The notes: generated by a model from the letters alone, not told the origin. A stretch of 64,000 nt of DNA from a bacterium (GCA_009772925.1 WOUQ01000007.1:62001-126000); one strand, 5' to 3'. Numbered from the stretch's first letter, positions 25,957-36,883 are shown. Translations and numbers: made by a program.

Positions 25957-28900
25957 ATGCAGCTCCCCGAACTCTGCATCCGCCGGCCGGTGATGACCAC
26001 CCTGCTGATGGCGGCCTTCGTCATCTTCGGGGTCATCGCCTATCGCGCGCTGCCGGTGTCCGAACTGCCCAGCGTCGACTTTCCCACCATCCTGGTGACC
26101 GCCAGCCTGCCCGGCGCCTCGCCGGAAACCATGGCGGCCACCGTCGCCACGCCGCTCGAGGCGCAGTTCTCCACCATCGCCGGCCTGGACAACATGAGTT
26201 CCACCAGTGCCCGCGGCGCCACCGCCATCACCCTGCAGTTCAGCCTGGAGCGCGACATCGATGCCGCCGCCCAGGACGTGCAGGCGGCCATCGCCGCGGC
26301 GCAGCGCCGGCTGCCGCCGGACATGCCGACGCCGCCCTCCTACCGCAAGGTGAATCCGGCCGACATGCCCATCTTCTACGTGGCCATGCACTCCCCCACC
26401 CTGCCCCTGCACGAGGTCAACGAGTACGCGGAAACCCAGCTCGCCCAGCGCATCTCCACCATTCCCGGCGTGGCCCAGGTGCTGATCTATGGCGCGCAGA
26501 AGTACGCGGTGCGCATCCATGCCGATCCGCATCGCCTGGCGGCGCGCGGCATCGGTCTCGACGAATTGCTGAAGGCGGTCAGCGCGGCCAACGTCAACCA
26601 GCCCATCGGCAGTCTGGACGGACCCCGCCAGAGCTTCGCCCTGCGCGACAACGGCCAGCTCGGCGACGCCGCCGCCTATCGGCCGCAGATCGTGGCCTGG
26701 CGCAACGGCGCGCCGGTGCGCCTGGAGGAGGTGGCGACGGTCATCGACAGCGTCGAGGACAACAAGCGCGCCAACTGGCTGGTGCGCGGCGAGCGGCAGG
26801 AGCGTTCCATCATCCTCGCCATCCAGCGTCAGCCCGGCGCCAACACCATCGCCACGGTGGAAGCCATCCGAGCCATCCTGCCGGCCTTCCAGGAGAAGCT
26901 GCCGGCGAGCCTGCGCCTGGAGGTGTTCTACGACCGCAGCGTGAGCATCCGCGAGTCGGTCGACGACGTGGAGTTCACCCTGGTGCTGGCGGGCTTCCTG
27001 GTGATCCTGGTGATCCTGCTGTTCCTGCGCAACCTGTCGGCGACGCTGATTCCCGCGCTGGCCCTGCCCATCTCGGTGATCGGCACCTTCGCCGTCATGC
27101 ACCTGTTCGGCTTCAGCCTGAACAATCTTTCCCTGCTGGCGCTGACCCTTTCCGTCGGCTTCGTCGTCGACGACGCCATCGTCATGCTGGAAAACATCAT
27201 GCGCCACGTGGAAAAGGGCGAGCCGCCCATGCAGGCCGCCATCCGCGGCGCGCGCGAGATCGGCTTCACCATCGTTTCCATCACGCTTTCCCTGGTGGCG
27301 GTGTTCATACCGGTGTTGTTCATGGGCGGCATCATCGGCCGGCTGCTGCATGAGCTGGCGGTGACCATCAGCGCCGCCATCCTGGTCTCCGGCTTCGTCT
27401 CCCTGACCCTCACCCCGATGCTGGCCAGCCGTTATCTGCGGCCGCAGCGCGAGGCCGGGCACGGTGCCTTGTACCGCCTGTTCGAGCGGGGCTTCGCCGC
27501 CATGCTCGCCGCCTACCGCGTCAGCCTGAGCTGGTCTCTGGCGCGGGCGCCGCTGGTGCTGGCGGTGTTCTTCGCCACCGTGCTGGCCAGCGTCTGGCTG
27601 TATCGGGAGATTCCCAAGGACTTCCTGCCGAGCGGGGATTCCGGGCAGATCATCGCCTACACCGAGGGCGCCCCGGACGCCTCCTTCGACAGCATGGTGC
27701 AGCGGCAGCGGCAGGTTGCCGCCATCGCCGCGCAGAACCCCAACATCGAAACCTTCATGTCGGTGGTCGGCTCCGGCGGCTCCCGCATCACCCCCAACAC
27801 CGGCATCATGCTGTTCAAGCTGAAACCGAAGTACGGCGTGGACAATCCCCGCGCGCTGACGCCCGACGAACTCATCCAGGAATTGCGGCCGAAACTGTCC
27901 TCGGTGCCCGGCATCAAGGTCTCGCTGCAAAACCCGCCGCCCATCCGCCTGGGCGGCCAGATCTCCTCCGGCGCCTACCAGTACACCCTGCAGGACACCG
28001 ACCTGGAGGAACTGTACGCATGGACCGACAAGCTGCTCACGCACATCCGCAAGCTGCCCGGCTTCGTCGACGTCAACAGCAACCTCAACAACAAGAGCCC
28101 GGTCATGGCCCTGGACGTGGACCGCGACAAGCTCGCCGCCCTGGGCCTGGATTTCGGCCAGGTGGAGGACGCCCTGCAAAGCGCCTTCGGCGCGCGCCAG
28201 ATTTCCACCATCTACGGCTCGGCCAACCAGTACCAGGTGATCCTGGAGCTGGCGCCGGAATTCCAGGGTGATGCCGCCATCCTCGGCCGGCTGCACGTGC
28301 GCGCGAACCACGGCGGCCTGGTGCCCCTGGACAGCGTCGCCCACATCCGCCGCGACAACCAGGCCCTGACGGTCAACCACCTGGGCCAACTACCCTCGGT
28401 GACCATCAGCTTCAATCTGTTGCCGGGCCACTCCCTGGGCGAGGCGGTTGACCGCCTGAAGGCACTGGAAGAGGAATTGCGCCTGCCGGCCTCGCTCAAC
28501 ACCAGCCTGCAGGGCGCCGCCCAGGCTTTCGAGGATTCCCGCGCGGGGCTGGGCATCCTGCTGCTGCTCGCGGTGCTGGTGGTGTACCTGGTGCTGGGCA
28601 TCCTCTACGAGAGTTTCGTCCATCCCCTCACCATCCTCTCCGGCCTGCCCTCGGCCGGCCTCGGCGCGCTGCTCACCCTCTACCTGTTCGGGGTGGTCCT
28701 CTCGCTGTACGCCTTCGTCGGCATCATCATGCTGGTGGGCATCGTCAAGAAGAACGCCATCATGATGATCGACTTCGCCCTGGAGCATCAGCGCCATCAG
28801 GGCATGGACGCCGCCGAGGCCATCTTCCAGGCCTGCCTGGTGCGCTTCCGGCCGATCATGATGACCACCTTCGCCGCCCTCGCCGGTACCCTGCCCATCG

Positions 28901-29067
28901 CCATCGGCTGGGGCGCCGGCGCCGAGATCCGCCAGCCGCTGGGCCTGGCGGTGGTGGGCGGCCTGGTGCTGTCGCAGTTCCTGACCCTCTACCTCACGCC
29001 GGTGATTTACCTGTACATGGAGAAGCTGCGCGGCACTCACGGTAAATCGCCAAGCCTGGGGAGGTGA
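25957..29067 (+). CDS. RND efflux pump, inner-membrane permease (HAE1/MdtBC-like)
   Basis: A 1036-residue proton-driven exporter with the two-fold repeat of RND pumps: membrane segment 1 at about 10-30, a large periplasmic loop, segments 2-6 (about 335-540), a second large loop and segments 8-12 (about 850-1020). The proton-relay aspartate pair is in VGFVVDDAIVMLENI in segment 4, and the second half has GIVKKNAIMMIDFA. It resembles the MdtB/MdtC branch rather than heavy-metal pumps, so drugs or other small organic compounds are the likely substrates. It forms an operon with the adaptor. Confidence 0.92.
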   Translation: MQLPELCIRRPVMTTLLMAAFVIFGVIAYRALPVSELPSVDFPTILVTASLPGASPETMAATVATPLEAQFSTIAGLDNMSSTSARGATAITLQFSLERDIDAAAQDVQAAIAAAQRRLPPDMPTPPSYRKVNPADMPIFYVAMHSPTLPLHEVNEYAETQLAQRISTIPGVAQVLIYGAQKYAVRIHADPHRLAARGIGLDELLKAVSAANVNQPIGSLDGPRQSFALRDNGQLGDAAAYRPQIVAWRNGAPVRLEEVATVIDSVEDNKRANWLVRGERQERSIILAIQRQPGANTIATVEAIRAILPAFQEKLPASLRLEVFYDRSVSIRESVDDVEFTLVLAGFLVILVILLFLRNLSATLIPALALPISVIGTFAVMHLFGFSLNNLSLLALTLSVGFVVDDAIVMLENIMRHVEKGEPPMQAAIRGAREIGFTIVSITLSLVAVFIPVLFMGGIIGRLLHELAVTISAAILVSGFVSLTLTPMLASRYLRPQREAGHGALYRLFERGFAAMLAAYRVSLSWSLARAPLVLAVFFATVLASVWLYREIPKDFLPSGDSGQIIAYTEGAPDASFDSMVQRQRQVAAIAAQNPNIETFMSVVGSGGSRITPNTGIMLFKLKPKYGVDNPRALTPDELIQELRPKLSSVPGIKVSLQNPPPIRLGGQISSGAYQYTLQDTDLEELYAWTDKLLTHIRKLPGFVDVNSNLNNKSPVMALDVDRDKLAALGLDFGQVEDALQSAFGARQISTIYGSANQYQVILELAPEFQGDAAILGRLHVRANHGGLVPLDSVAHIRRDNQALTVNHLGQLPSVTISFNLLPGHSLGEAVDRLKALEEELRLPASLNTSLQGAAQAFEDSRAGLGILLLLAVLVVYLVLGILYESFVHPLTILSGLPSAGLGALLTLYLFGVVLSLYAFVGIIMLVGIVKKNAIMMIDFALEHQRHQGMDAAEAIFQACLVRFRPIMMTTFAALAGTLPIAIGWGAGAEIRQPLGLAVVGGLVLSQFLTLYLTPVIYLYMEKLRGTHGKSPSLGR

Positions 29068-29274
29068 TCGTCGGGTCTTGCCCGCCTGCTGCCCGAGTAG
29101 AATCCGGCCAGACCCAGCAAATGTCCACGCCGTGGCTCACCCACTCGAAAAGACGTGAAGCCGCCTGGAAAAGTGTGGTGAACCACGGCCCGAGTGAGTG
29201 CCCTGCCGATTCGCTGGCCGGTTGAACAAGAATCAAGCTATGACTATCAATCGTTTTCATGACCAGGAGTGACC

Positions 29275-29889
29275 ATGCAAAAAATGTTGTATTCCACCCT
29301 CGTTGCCTTGGCTGTGGTGTCGTCTACGGTATCCGCCAACCTGCCCGCCACCAAAGCAAAGCTCATGGAACTGAAGGGTGACTCGGGCGGTGCGGTCGCT
29401 TCTGAGGTGGAGGTCAAGGCCACGATTACCGCCATCGACCCGAAAAAACGCATCGCTTCCGCGAAATTCCCGGATGGAAGCACGCGCAAGCTGACCATCA
29501 GCGAGGGCGCAAGGAACCTGGAGCAGGTGAAGGTGGGAGATATCCTCACCATGCGGTTCATGGAGAGCCTGGTCGTGAATCTGGAAAAGGCAACGGACGC
29601 CAAGCCGAGCAAAACTGTGACCGAGGACCTGTCTCGCGCCAAGAAGGGCGACAAGCCGGCGGGCGTGATGCGCAGCAAGATCACGCTCGTGGGCAAGGTC
29701 TCGGCCATCGAGGAGAGCAGCCAGGTAGTGACCGTACGGGGTCCGGAAGGTGAGGAACTCGAGTTCCCGGTGAAGGATCCCGCCCGGCTCAAGCTCTTGA
29801 AGACGGGGGATCTGGTGCGGGTGATCTACACCGAAGCGTTTGCCCTCTCCGTGACCGCTCCGACAGCGGCGGAAACCAAGAAGAAATAA
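29275..29889 (+). CDS. Periplasmic protein of unknown function
   Basis: A 204-residue protein with a signal peptide ending near VSA-NLP. Two similar beta-rich modules are visible: VKATITAIDPKKRIASAKFPDGS..LTI and TLVGKVSAIEESSQVVTVRGPEGEELEF, each followed by a segment of the form VKVGDIL / LKTGDLV. This suggests an internal duplication of an OB-like or KOW-like fold. The ATG at 29275 is preceded by AGGAG five bases upstream. I do not recognise the family. Confidence 0.75.
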   Translation: MQKMLYSTLVALAVVSSTVSANLPATKAKLMELKGDSGGAVASEVEVKATITAIDPKKRIASAKFPDGSTRKLTISEGARNLEQVKVGDILTMRFMESLVVNLEKATDAKPSKTVTEDLSRAKKGDKPAGVMRSKITLVGKVSAIEESSQVVTVRGPEGEELEFPVKDPARLKLLKTGDLVRVIYTEAFALSVTAPTAAETKKK

Positions 29890-29934
29890 GTTCTCGGCCC
29901 GCGAACCAAGTCGTAACTTCGCGAACTTCAGGCA

Positions 29935-29960
29935 GGATCACGCCACCCCCGGCGTGATCC
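29935..29960. other. Intergenic hairpin
   Basis: GGATCACGCC and GGCGTGATCC pair perfectly around a six-base loop. There is no T run, so it is not a clear intrinsic terminator; it may act with Rho or protect the 3' end of the upstream mRNA. The rest of the 290-base gap to 30179 shows nothing else I can support apart from a CCCCCTGATCAACCGGGG partial palindrome near 30066. Confidence 0.4.
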
Positions 29961-30179
29961 GCCACGATCACTGAACGAGACGCGAGTAAGTAGTACTTGC
30001 GCGACGCCCCGGGCAAGCTCCTGCCTTGCAAGCCCGTCTGCCACTCCCCTTTGCATTGCGCGATATCCCCCTGATCAACCGGGGCTTCCTAAAGATTATT
30101 GCCGGGATGCCGATAGATCGAGGCCGACCCTTATTTCCAGAGCCTGCCTGATCCCCCCAAGGAATATCGCCAGTCCTCC

Positions 30180-32273
30180 ATGCAAATTGACGCTCTCGAT
30201 ATCCACAAGCGGCTGACCACGGCGCGACTCCCGTCGCTGCCCCAGGTTTTGCTGGAATTGATGGCGCTGTGCGACCGCGACGACGTCGGCATGGCGGAAA
30301 TCGGCGCGGTGGTGGGCAAGGACGCCGGCATCGCCGCGCGCGTGGTGGGCATCGCCAACTCGCCGTATTACCGGCCCGGCCGCGGGCTGGAGACCATCGA
30401 CCAGTGCCTGGCCGTGCTCGGCACCACCACCATACGCCGGCTGGCCCTCAACCAATCGGTGGCGGAGCTGTTCGGTCGCTTCCAGAAATCCCGCGCTTGC
30501 GATCTCGGGTATTTCTGGTTCCACGGCCTGAGCGTGGCGGTGACCGCGCGCAAGCTCGCCGAAAGACTGCGCTATGGCAATGTCGACGAAGCCTATCTGG
30601 CCGGTTTGCTGCACGACGTCGGCCAGCTGGCCCTGCTCACCACCGAGGGCGACCGCTACCTGGACATGTTCAGGAACTTCACCGGCGAGCAGGAACTGAT
30701 GCGCCGGGAACAAGAGGCCTTTGGCCTGACCCATGCCGAGGTGGGAGCGTGGTTGGCGGAACGCTGGAGCCTGCACGCGATCTTCGTGGACAGCCTGCTC
30801 TACCACCACGAGACCGTGGAGCGGGTGAAGCAGGCCCACCCCCTGGTGCAGATCGTCATGCTCGCCAACCTGTTCAACGCTCAGGCCGACAACGGGCTCG
30901 CCGCGCAGGAGACGGATCTGGCTTTCTGGAATCTCGACACCCCCCAGGTGCTGGAGTTGCTGGAGGCCGCCCAGACCGAGGCGCGCGCCATCGCCGCCGA
31001 ACTGGGCATCGAGCTGCCGCTGCGGCCCGCCCCCCTGGCGGCCACGTCCACCGAAGACGCGACGCCAACCCTGGCGGAGGCGGTGGCGCAGCGCATGGAG
31101 GGCATGCTGGGGCAACCCGAGATGACGACGACCCCCGAAATCGACGCGGCCCTGCTCGATATCCGCCGCGGCGCGTCGATGCTCTTCGGCGCCCGCGCCT
31201 GCGCCGTATTCACCCCCGAGAACGCCGGCCTACACTGGCAGGGCGGGCAGGACCACGACCCGCGCGGCGAGGAAATCGCCATCGATCCGGCCGACCCGCG
31301 TTCCCGCATCGCCCTGGCCTTCCAGGGACGCATCGGCCTCGCCGGCCACAAGGTTGCAGGCGAGCATCTCGCCGACATGCAGGTGCTGCGACTGCTCGGC
31401 GGGGAACGCCTGCTCTGCCTGCCGCTGGCGTTCGAGGGCGACGCCCTGGGCGCCCTGGCCATCGGCATCGATGTCGCCAGCCTCGAGCACTTCGCCCGCA
31501 AGCAGGTCCTGCTGCACACCTTCTCCCGCGAAGCCGGGCGCCGCCTGGGTCTGGCCGTCCGCATGCGCGAGCAAACCGCCGGAGTCCTGCGCGACGCCGC
31601 CGAGGCGCAACAACTGCACGCGCGAAAACTGGTGCACGAGGCCAACAATCCCCTGGGCGTGATCCGCAACTATCTCGCCGTGCTGCGCCAGCAGTTGGCG
31701 AATCCGGAACAGGCGGGCAAGGACCTCGACCTGGTCGAGGAGGAGTTGCGCCGGGTGGGCCGTATCCTGCAACGCATGCGCGAGCCCGCCAGCGCCGCCG
31801 TCGCCAGCGCCCAGGCCAAGGTGAACTTGAACACCCTGATCCGCGATGCCGTGCGCTTCTGGCGCATGGGCAAACCGGAACTGCGGGGCATCGACATCGC
31901 CTACGCGGCGACACCGGACCTGCCGCCCATCGCCACCGACGCGGACAAGCTCAAGCAGGTCCTCAGCAATCTGGTGTTCAACGCGGCGGAGGCCATGGGC
32001 GGCCGCGGTCGCATCGAACTGGGCGCCACCCTCTGGCGCGCGGGGCGGGACGGTAATACGCTGGAAATCAGCGTGCGCGATCATGGGCCGGGAATGTCCG
32101 CCGAAATGCTGGAAAACCTGGAGCGTCCCAAATCCACCGGCAAGGGCGGGGAGCATGCCGGCCTGGGCCTGGCCATCGTCACCACGCTGGTCGGCGAACT
32201 CGGTGGATCCCTGCAATGCGCGACCGGATCCAGCGGCACCCACTTCAAGATCAGCCTGCCCATCGGGATCTAG
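30180..32273 (+). CDS. HDOD-GAF sensor histidine kinase
   Basis: A 697-residue fusion: an HDOD domain (about 10-210, with LLHDVGQLALL and HHETVERV), a GAF-like sensor (about 320-460), and a histidine kinase core. The phospho-acceptor histidine is probably in KLVHEANNPLGVIRNYL near residue 485; ATP-binding motifs are N box VFNAAEAM, G1 DHGPGM and G2 GLGLAIV. No membrane segments are seen, so it senses something in the cytoplasm. Its stop is directly followed by the ATG of a response regulator, so the two form a signalling pair. Confidence 0.88.
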   Translation: MQIDALDIHKRLTTARLPSLPQVLLELMALCDRDDVGMAEIGAVVGKDAGIAARVVGIANSPYYRPGRGLETIDQCLAVLGTTTIRRLALNQSVAELFGRFQKSRACDLGYFWFHGLSVAVTARKLAERLRYGNVDEAYLAGLLHDVGQLALLTTEGDRYLDMFRNFTGEQELMRREQEAFGLTHAEVGAWLAERWSLHAIFVDSLLYHHETVERVKQAHPLVQIVMLANLFNAQADNGLAAQETDLAFWNLDTPQVLELLEAAQTEARAIAAELGIELPLRPAPLAATSTEDATPTLAEAVAQRMEGMLGQPEMTTTPEIDAALLDIRRGASMLFGARACAVFTPENAGLHWQGGQDHDPRGEEIAIDPADPRSRIALAFQGRIGLAGHKVAGEHLADMQVLRLLGGERLLCLPLAFEGDALGALAIGIDVASLEHFARKQVLLHTFSREAGRRLGLAVRMREQTAGVLRDAAEAQQLHARKLVHEANNPLGVIRNYLAVLRQQLANPEQAGKDLDLVEEELRRVGRILQRMREPASAAVASAQAKVNLNTLIRDAVRFWRMGKPELRGIDIAYAATPDLPPIATDADKLKQVLSNLVFNAAEAMGGRGRIELGATLWRAGRDGNTLEISVRDHGPGMSAEMLENLERPKSTGKGGEHAGLGLAIVTTLVGELGGSLQCATGSSGTHFKISLPIGI

Positions 32274-34457
32274 ATGACTTTCTGGCAGAAGGAAGACCTC
32301 CCCGCCTCTCCCCCCGCTTCGAGCGAGTCCGGCAAGATCAACGCTCGTCTGCTCATCATCGAGGACGACCGGACCTTCGCGACCAGCATGCAGCGTCTGC
32401 TGACGCACGCGGGCTACCGCACGGAGGCGGTCGAGAACGGCCTCGATGGCCTGGAGACACTCGCCGCCACGCGGCCGGACCTGCTGCTGGTCGACATCAA
32501 CCTGCCCGACATGACCGGCCACGAGGTCATCCGCGCGGCCCGCGACAAGGGGCTGACCATGCCAGTCATCGTGGTCAGCGGCGAAAGCGAGATCGACGCC
32601 GCCATCCTGGCGCTGCGCCTCGGCGCCATGGACTACGTGCGCAAGCCCATCGAACCGGAAATCCTGCTCTATGCCGTGGCACGCGCCCTCGCCCAGCGCT
32701 GCCTGGAGCGCGAACACAAGACGGCGCGACAGCGCGTCGACCGCTCCGAAAAACTGCACCGCTTCCTGGTGGATGCTGCGCCGGACGTGATCTTCATCCT
32801 CGACGAGACCGGCAAGATTTCCTACGTCAACCAGCGCCTGCACGAGCTGCTGGGGGTCGAGGAGAAACAGGTCATCGGCCGGCATTTCTCGCGCCTGGTG
32901 CACGACCACGACCAGAAGCGGGCGCGTTACGCCTTCAGCGCGCGCAAACTGGCGGAGACCGCCCGGCACAGCATCGAACTGCGTCTGAAAAGTGGCCTCG
33001 ACCATGCCGGCTTCCGCCATTTCGAGGTCAGCCTGGCGGCCGTCGGCATGCCCGAGGAACAGGCCGGAGAGTCGGACGATCAGGCTCACTACTATGGCGT
33101 CGCGCGGGATGTCACCGCGCATCGCGAGGCGGAGGCACTGACGCTGTATCAGGCCAACCACGACGCCCTCACCGGCCTGCCCAACCGCAACCTGTTCCGC
33201 GACCACCTGGGCCTCGCCCTGATCCAGGCGCGCCGCAACCAGGGCCGAATCGCCGTGCTGTTCCTCAATCTGGACCGCTTCAAGCACGTCAACGATCTGA
33301 TCGGCCACGCCAAGGCCGACGAACTGTTGCGCGAGGTCGGCGAGCGCATCCAGCGCTGCCTGCGCGGCGGCGATACCCTGGCCCGCTTCGTTGGCGACGA
33401 ATTCCTGCTGCTCACGCCCTGCTTCCAGCACGAGGGGGAGGTGCTGGATCTGGTGGAGCGCATCAACCAGGAACTGACCGAGCCTTTCAGAAATGCGGGC
33501 CGCAGCATTCATCTGTCGATCAGCGCCGGCATCGCCATGTATCCGGAGCATGGCGAATCGGCCGACGCCCTCATCCGCCACGCCAACATCGCCCTGTATC
33601 ACGGCCGCCTGGCCGGCAGCAACACGCACAGCTTCTTCATGCGGGAAATGGGGGAAAGCGCGGATCAGCGCCTGAAACTGCAAAGCGAATTGCGCTATGC
33701 CATCCGCCATGACCAGTTCGAGCTCTATTACCAGCCGCAGGTGGACATCGGTTCTGGCCGGGTAAAGGGCGTGGAGGCGCTGGTGCGCTGGAATCATCCG
33801 GAACTCGGCCTGCTGCCACCGGGCGAATTCCTGCCGCTGGCGGAGGAAGCCGATCTCATCGGCGATCTGGGCGAATGGGTCATCCGCTCCGCCTGCAAGA
33901 CCCTGCGCAACTGGTTTGCGCAGGGCATCGCGCCGCCGCGCGTGGCCATCAACATTTCCCCGCAGCATCTCGACGAGGCGGATTTCGTCGAACGCTTCGT
34001 CGGCCTGCTGGAGGAATATCAGATCGAGCCGGCGCGCATCGAGGTGGAACTCACCGAGAACCTGTTCATCCGCGATCCCCACGTGGTCGCCGAGAAACTG
34101 CACAGCCTGGCGGCGCACGGCGTGATGATCGCCATCGACGACTTCGGCACGCAGTACTCATCGCTGAGCTACCTGCAGAAGTTTCCCATCCACACGCTGA
34201 AGATCGACAAGTCCTTCGTCTGGGAGATCGACCGGGAATACCGCCAGCACGCCATCATCAAGGCGATCATCTCGATCGCCCACGGCCTTGGCCTCAACCT
34301 CATCGCCGAGGGCGTGGAGACCGACGAGCAGCTCAGATTCCTGGAGAACCAGGGCTGCGACGAAATCCAGGGCTACCTGATCAGCAAGCCGCTCAAACGC
34401 GAAGCCCTGGAATCGCTGCTGACGCGGGGCCTGGAAATCCACCCCGCGCCGCAGTAA
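32274..34457 (+). CDS. Response regulator with PAS, degenerate GGDEF and EAL domains
   Basis: A 727-residue output protein: a receiver domain (about 25-140, with phospho-acceptor D74 in VDINLPDM), a PAS domain (about 155-285), GGDEF (about 295-455) and EAL (about 470-720). The cyclase motif reads RFVGDEF instead of RFGGDEF, while the I-site RGGD five residues upstream is kept, so it probably has little cyclase activity. The EAL domain looks active (EALVRW, ELTENLF, DDFGTQYSSL, KIDKSFV), making c-di-GMP hydrolysis the likely output. It starts directly at the stop of the kinase gene. Confidence 0.9.
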   Translation: MTFWQKEDLPASPPASSESGKINARLLIIEDDRTFATSMQRLLTHAGYRTEAVENGLDGLETLAATRPDLLLVDINLPDMTGHEVIRAARDKGLTMPVIVVSGESEIDAAILALRLGAMDYVRKPIEPEILLYAVARALAQRCLEREHKTARQRVDRSEKLHRFLVDAAPDVIFILDETGKISYVNQRLHELLGVEEKQVIGRHFSRLVHDHDQKRARYAFSARKLAETARHSIELRLKSGLDHAGFRHFEVSLAAVGMPEEQAGESDDQAHYYGVARDVTAHREAEALTLYQANHDALTGLPNRNLFRDHLGLALIQARRNQGRIAVLFLNLDRFKHVNDLIGHAKADELLREVGERIQRCLRGGDTLARFVGDEFLLLTPCFQHEGEVLDLVERINQELTEPFRNAGRSIHLSISAGIAMYPEHGESADALIRHANIALYHGRLAGSNTHSFFMREMGESADQRLKLQSELRYAIRHDQFELYYQPQVDIGSGRVKGVEALVRWNHPELGLLPPGEFLPLAEEADLIGDLGEWVIRSACKTLRNWFAQGIAPPRVAINISPQHLDEADFVERFVGLLEEYQIEPARIEVELTENLFIRDPHVVAEKLHSLAAHGVMIAIDDFGTQYSSLSYLQKFPIHTLKIDKSFVWEIDREYRQHAIIKAIISIAHGLGLNLIAEGVETDEQLRFLENQGCDEIQGYLISKPLKREALESLLTRGLEIHPAPQ

Positions 34458-34469
34458 CGCGTTCCCTCG

Positions 34470-36839
34470 TCAGGCGGGCTTGCGGCTCGCCAGTCGCATC
34501 CAGGTGCTGACCACCGTGTCCGGGTTGAGGGACATGGAGTCGATCCCCTGTTCCAGCAACCAGTCGGCCAGGTCCGGGTGGTCCGAGGGGCCCTGGCCGC
34601 AGATGCCGACGTACTTGCCGTTGCGCTTGCAGGCGGCGATGGCTTCGGTCAGCAATTTCTTCACCGCCGGGTTGCGCTCGTCGAAGGAGGCCGCTACCAG
34701 GCTGGAATCCCGATCGACACCCAGGGTGAGCTGGGTGAGGTCGTTGGAGCCGATGGAGAAGCCGTCGAAACGCTGCAGGAAATCGTCGGCGATCAGCACG
34801 TTGGCGGGGATCTCGCACATCATGACGATCTTGAGGCCGTCCTTGCCACGCTCCAGGTCGTTTTCCGCCAGCACCCGCAGGGCGGCATCGGCATCGTGCA
34901 GGGTGCGCACGAAGGGCAGCATGATCTCCACGTTGGTCAGGCCCATGTCGTTGCGCACCCGCTTGATCGCCCGGCACTCCAACTGGAAGGCGCGCAGGAA
35001 CTGCGGGCTGGCGTAACGGCCGGCGCCGCGGAAGCCGAGCATGGGGTTCTCCTCGTGCGGTTCGTACTGCGGACCGCCGATGAGGTTGGCGTACTCGTTC
35101 GACTTGAAGTCGGACAAGCGCACGATGACCCGCTTGGGCCAGAAGGCGCAGGCGATGGTGGCAATGCCCTCGGTGAGCTTTTCGACATAGAAGTTCACCG
35201 GGTCGCCGTAGCCGTGGATCTTGGCGTCGATCGCCGCCTTCACCTCCTCGGGCATCTTGCGGTATTCCAGCGCCGCGTTGGGGTGGATGCCGATGGCGTT
35301 GTTGATGATGAACTCCAGGCGAGCGAGGCCGACGCCCTCGTGCGGCAGCGAGGCGAAGTGGAAGGCCTGTTCCGGGTTGCCCACGTTCATCATGATCTTG
35401 ACGGGGATCTCCGGCATCGCCTGCATGACCATCTCGCTCTTCTCGAACTTCAGCAGACCCTCGTAGACGTAACCGTCCTCGCCCTCGGCGCAGGAAACGG
35501 TGACCAGCTGGCCGTCCGCGATGGTCTGGGTGGCGTTGCCCGAGCCCACCACCGCCGGCACGCCCATTTCGCGGGCGATGATGGCGGCGTGGCAGGTGCG
35601 GCCGCCGCGGTTGGTGACGATGGCGGAAGCCCGCTTCATCACCGGCTCCCAATCCGGGTCGGTCATGTCGGCGATGAGCACGTCGCCGGGCTGGACATGG
35701 TGCATCTGGTCGATGGACTTGATGATCCGCGCCGGGCCCTGCCCGATCTTGCTGCCGATGGCGCGGCCGTGCGCCAGCACCGGGCCCTTCTCCAGCATCT
35801 TGAAGCGCACCTGGACGTTGCCGGCGCGGGACTTCACGGTCTCCGGACGGGCCTGCAGGATGTAGAGCCTGCCGTCGTGGCCGTCGCGACCCCATTCGAT
35901 GTCCATTGGGCGGCCGTAGTGATCCTCGATGGTCATGGCGTAGCGGGCCAGTTCCAGGAGTTCGTCGTCGTTGAGGGCAAATTGGTGGCGCATGGGCGGC
36001 GGCACGTCCTCGATGCGGGTGGAGCGCTCGGCCACGGATTCGCTGGCGAACACCATGCGGATCGCCTTTTCGCCCAGCTTCTTGCGCACCACGGCGCGCT
36101 TGCCCTCACGCAGCTTGGGCTTGTGCACGTAGTACTCGTCCGGGTTCACCGAGCCCTGCACGACGGTCTCGCCGAGGCCGTAGGAGGCGTTGATGAAGAC
36201 CACATCGCGGAAGCCGGATTCGGTGTCGATGGTGAACATGACGCCGGCGGCGCCCAGGTCGGAACGCACCATGCGCTGGATGCCGGCGGACAGCGCCACC
36301 ACTTCGTGGGCGAAGCCGCTGTGCACGCGGTAGGCGATGGCGCGGTCGTTGTAGAGGGAAGCGAAACAGCGCTTGACCGCGTCGATGAGATTGTCGGCGC
36401 CCTTGATGTTGAGGAAGGTTTCCTGCTGGCCGGCGAAGGAGGCATCGGGCAGGTCCTCGGCGGTGGCGGAGGAGCGCACGGCGAATTCCAGGTCTTCCTC
36501 GGCCTCGGCGCACATCAGGCGGTGGTTGTGGCGGATGCCCGCCTCCAGTCCGGAAGGCAGCGGGTTGTCCATCATCCAGCCGCGGATCTCGCGGCCCGCC
36601 TCGGCCAGGGCGATGGTATCGTCCACATTCAAGGCCTTGAGTTTGGCGGCGATGCGATCGGCTAGGCCGTTGGTGGCCAGGAATTCCCGGAAGGCGTCGG
36701 CGGTGGTGGCGAATCCGCCGGGGACGCGGACCCCCTTGTCGGTGAGGTTGTGGATCATCTCCCCCAGGGAAGCGTTCTTCCCGCCGACCTTGTCCACGTC
36801 GTGCATGGACAGTGTTTCAAAGCGCGCGATATAGTCCAT
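34470..36839 (-). CDS. ppsA: Phosphoenolpyruvate synthase
   Basis: PEP synthase makes phosphoenolpyruvate from pyruvate and ATP for gluconeogenesis. From the ATG at 36839 the protein has 789 residues, the family length. It has the nucleotide-binding N-terminal domain ([11 protein letters not shown]), the phosphohistidine domain with [15 protein letters not shown], and the C-terminal PEP-binding barrel with [15 protein letters not shown] and the conserved cysteine in [11 protein letters not shown]. It is divergent from ppsR across only 44 bases. Confidence 0.95.
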   Translation of the reverse strand: MDYIARFETLSMHDVDKVGGKNASLGEMIHNLTDKGVRVPGGFATTADAFREFLATNGLADRIAAKLKALNVDDTIALAEAGREIRGWMMDNPLPSGLEAGIRHNHRLMCAEAEEDLEFAVRSSATAEDLPDASFAGQQETFLNIKGADNLIDAVKRCFASLYNDRAIAYRVHSGFAHEVVALSAGIQRMVRSDLGAAGVMFTIDTESGFRDVVFINASYGLGETVVQGSVNPDEYYVHKPKLREGKRAVVRKKLGEKAIRMVFASESVAERSTRIEDVPPPMRHQFALNDDELLELARYAMTIEDHYGRPMDIEWGRDGHDGRLYILQARPETVKSRAGNVQVRFKMLEKGPVLAHGRAIGSKIGQGPARIIKSIDQMHHVQPGDVLIADMTDPDWEPVMKRASAIVTNRGGRTCHAAIIAREMGVPAVVGSGNATQTIADGQLVTVSCAEGEDGYVYEGLLKFEKSEMVMQAMPEIPVKIMMNVGNPEQAFHFASLPHEGVGLARLEFIINNAIGIHPNAALEYRKMPEEVKAAIDAKIHGYGDPVNFYVEKLTEGIATIACAFWPKRVIVRLSDFKSNEYANLIGGPQYEPHEENPMLGFRGAGRYASPQFLRAFQLECRAIKRVRNDMGLTNVEIMLPFVRTLHDADAALRVLAENDLERGKDGLKIVMMCEIPANVLIADDFLQRFDGFSIGSNDLTQLTLGVDRDSSLVAASFDERNPAVKKLLTEAIAACKRNGKYVGICGQGPSDHPDLADWLLEQGIDSMSLNPDTVVSTWMRLASRKPA

Positions 36840-36883
36840 TTCATTCCTCGAAACGTTGACTGAAGCGCCGCTTCCTTCCCCCA

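Noticed and set aside
25885-28389. An 834-codon open frame antisense to the RND pump
   Set aside because: A shadow of the pump gene: rich in G, H, Q, R and D, with no domain, while the pump frame is clearly coding.
34578-36665. A 695-codon open frame antisense to ppsA
   Set aside because: Long antisense frames are expected in high-GC genes; the ppsA frame has every family motif, while this one is low in complexity and without known domains.
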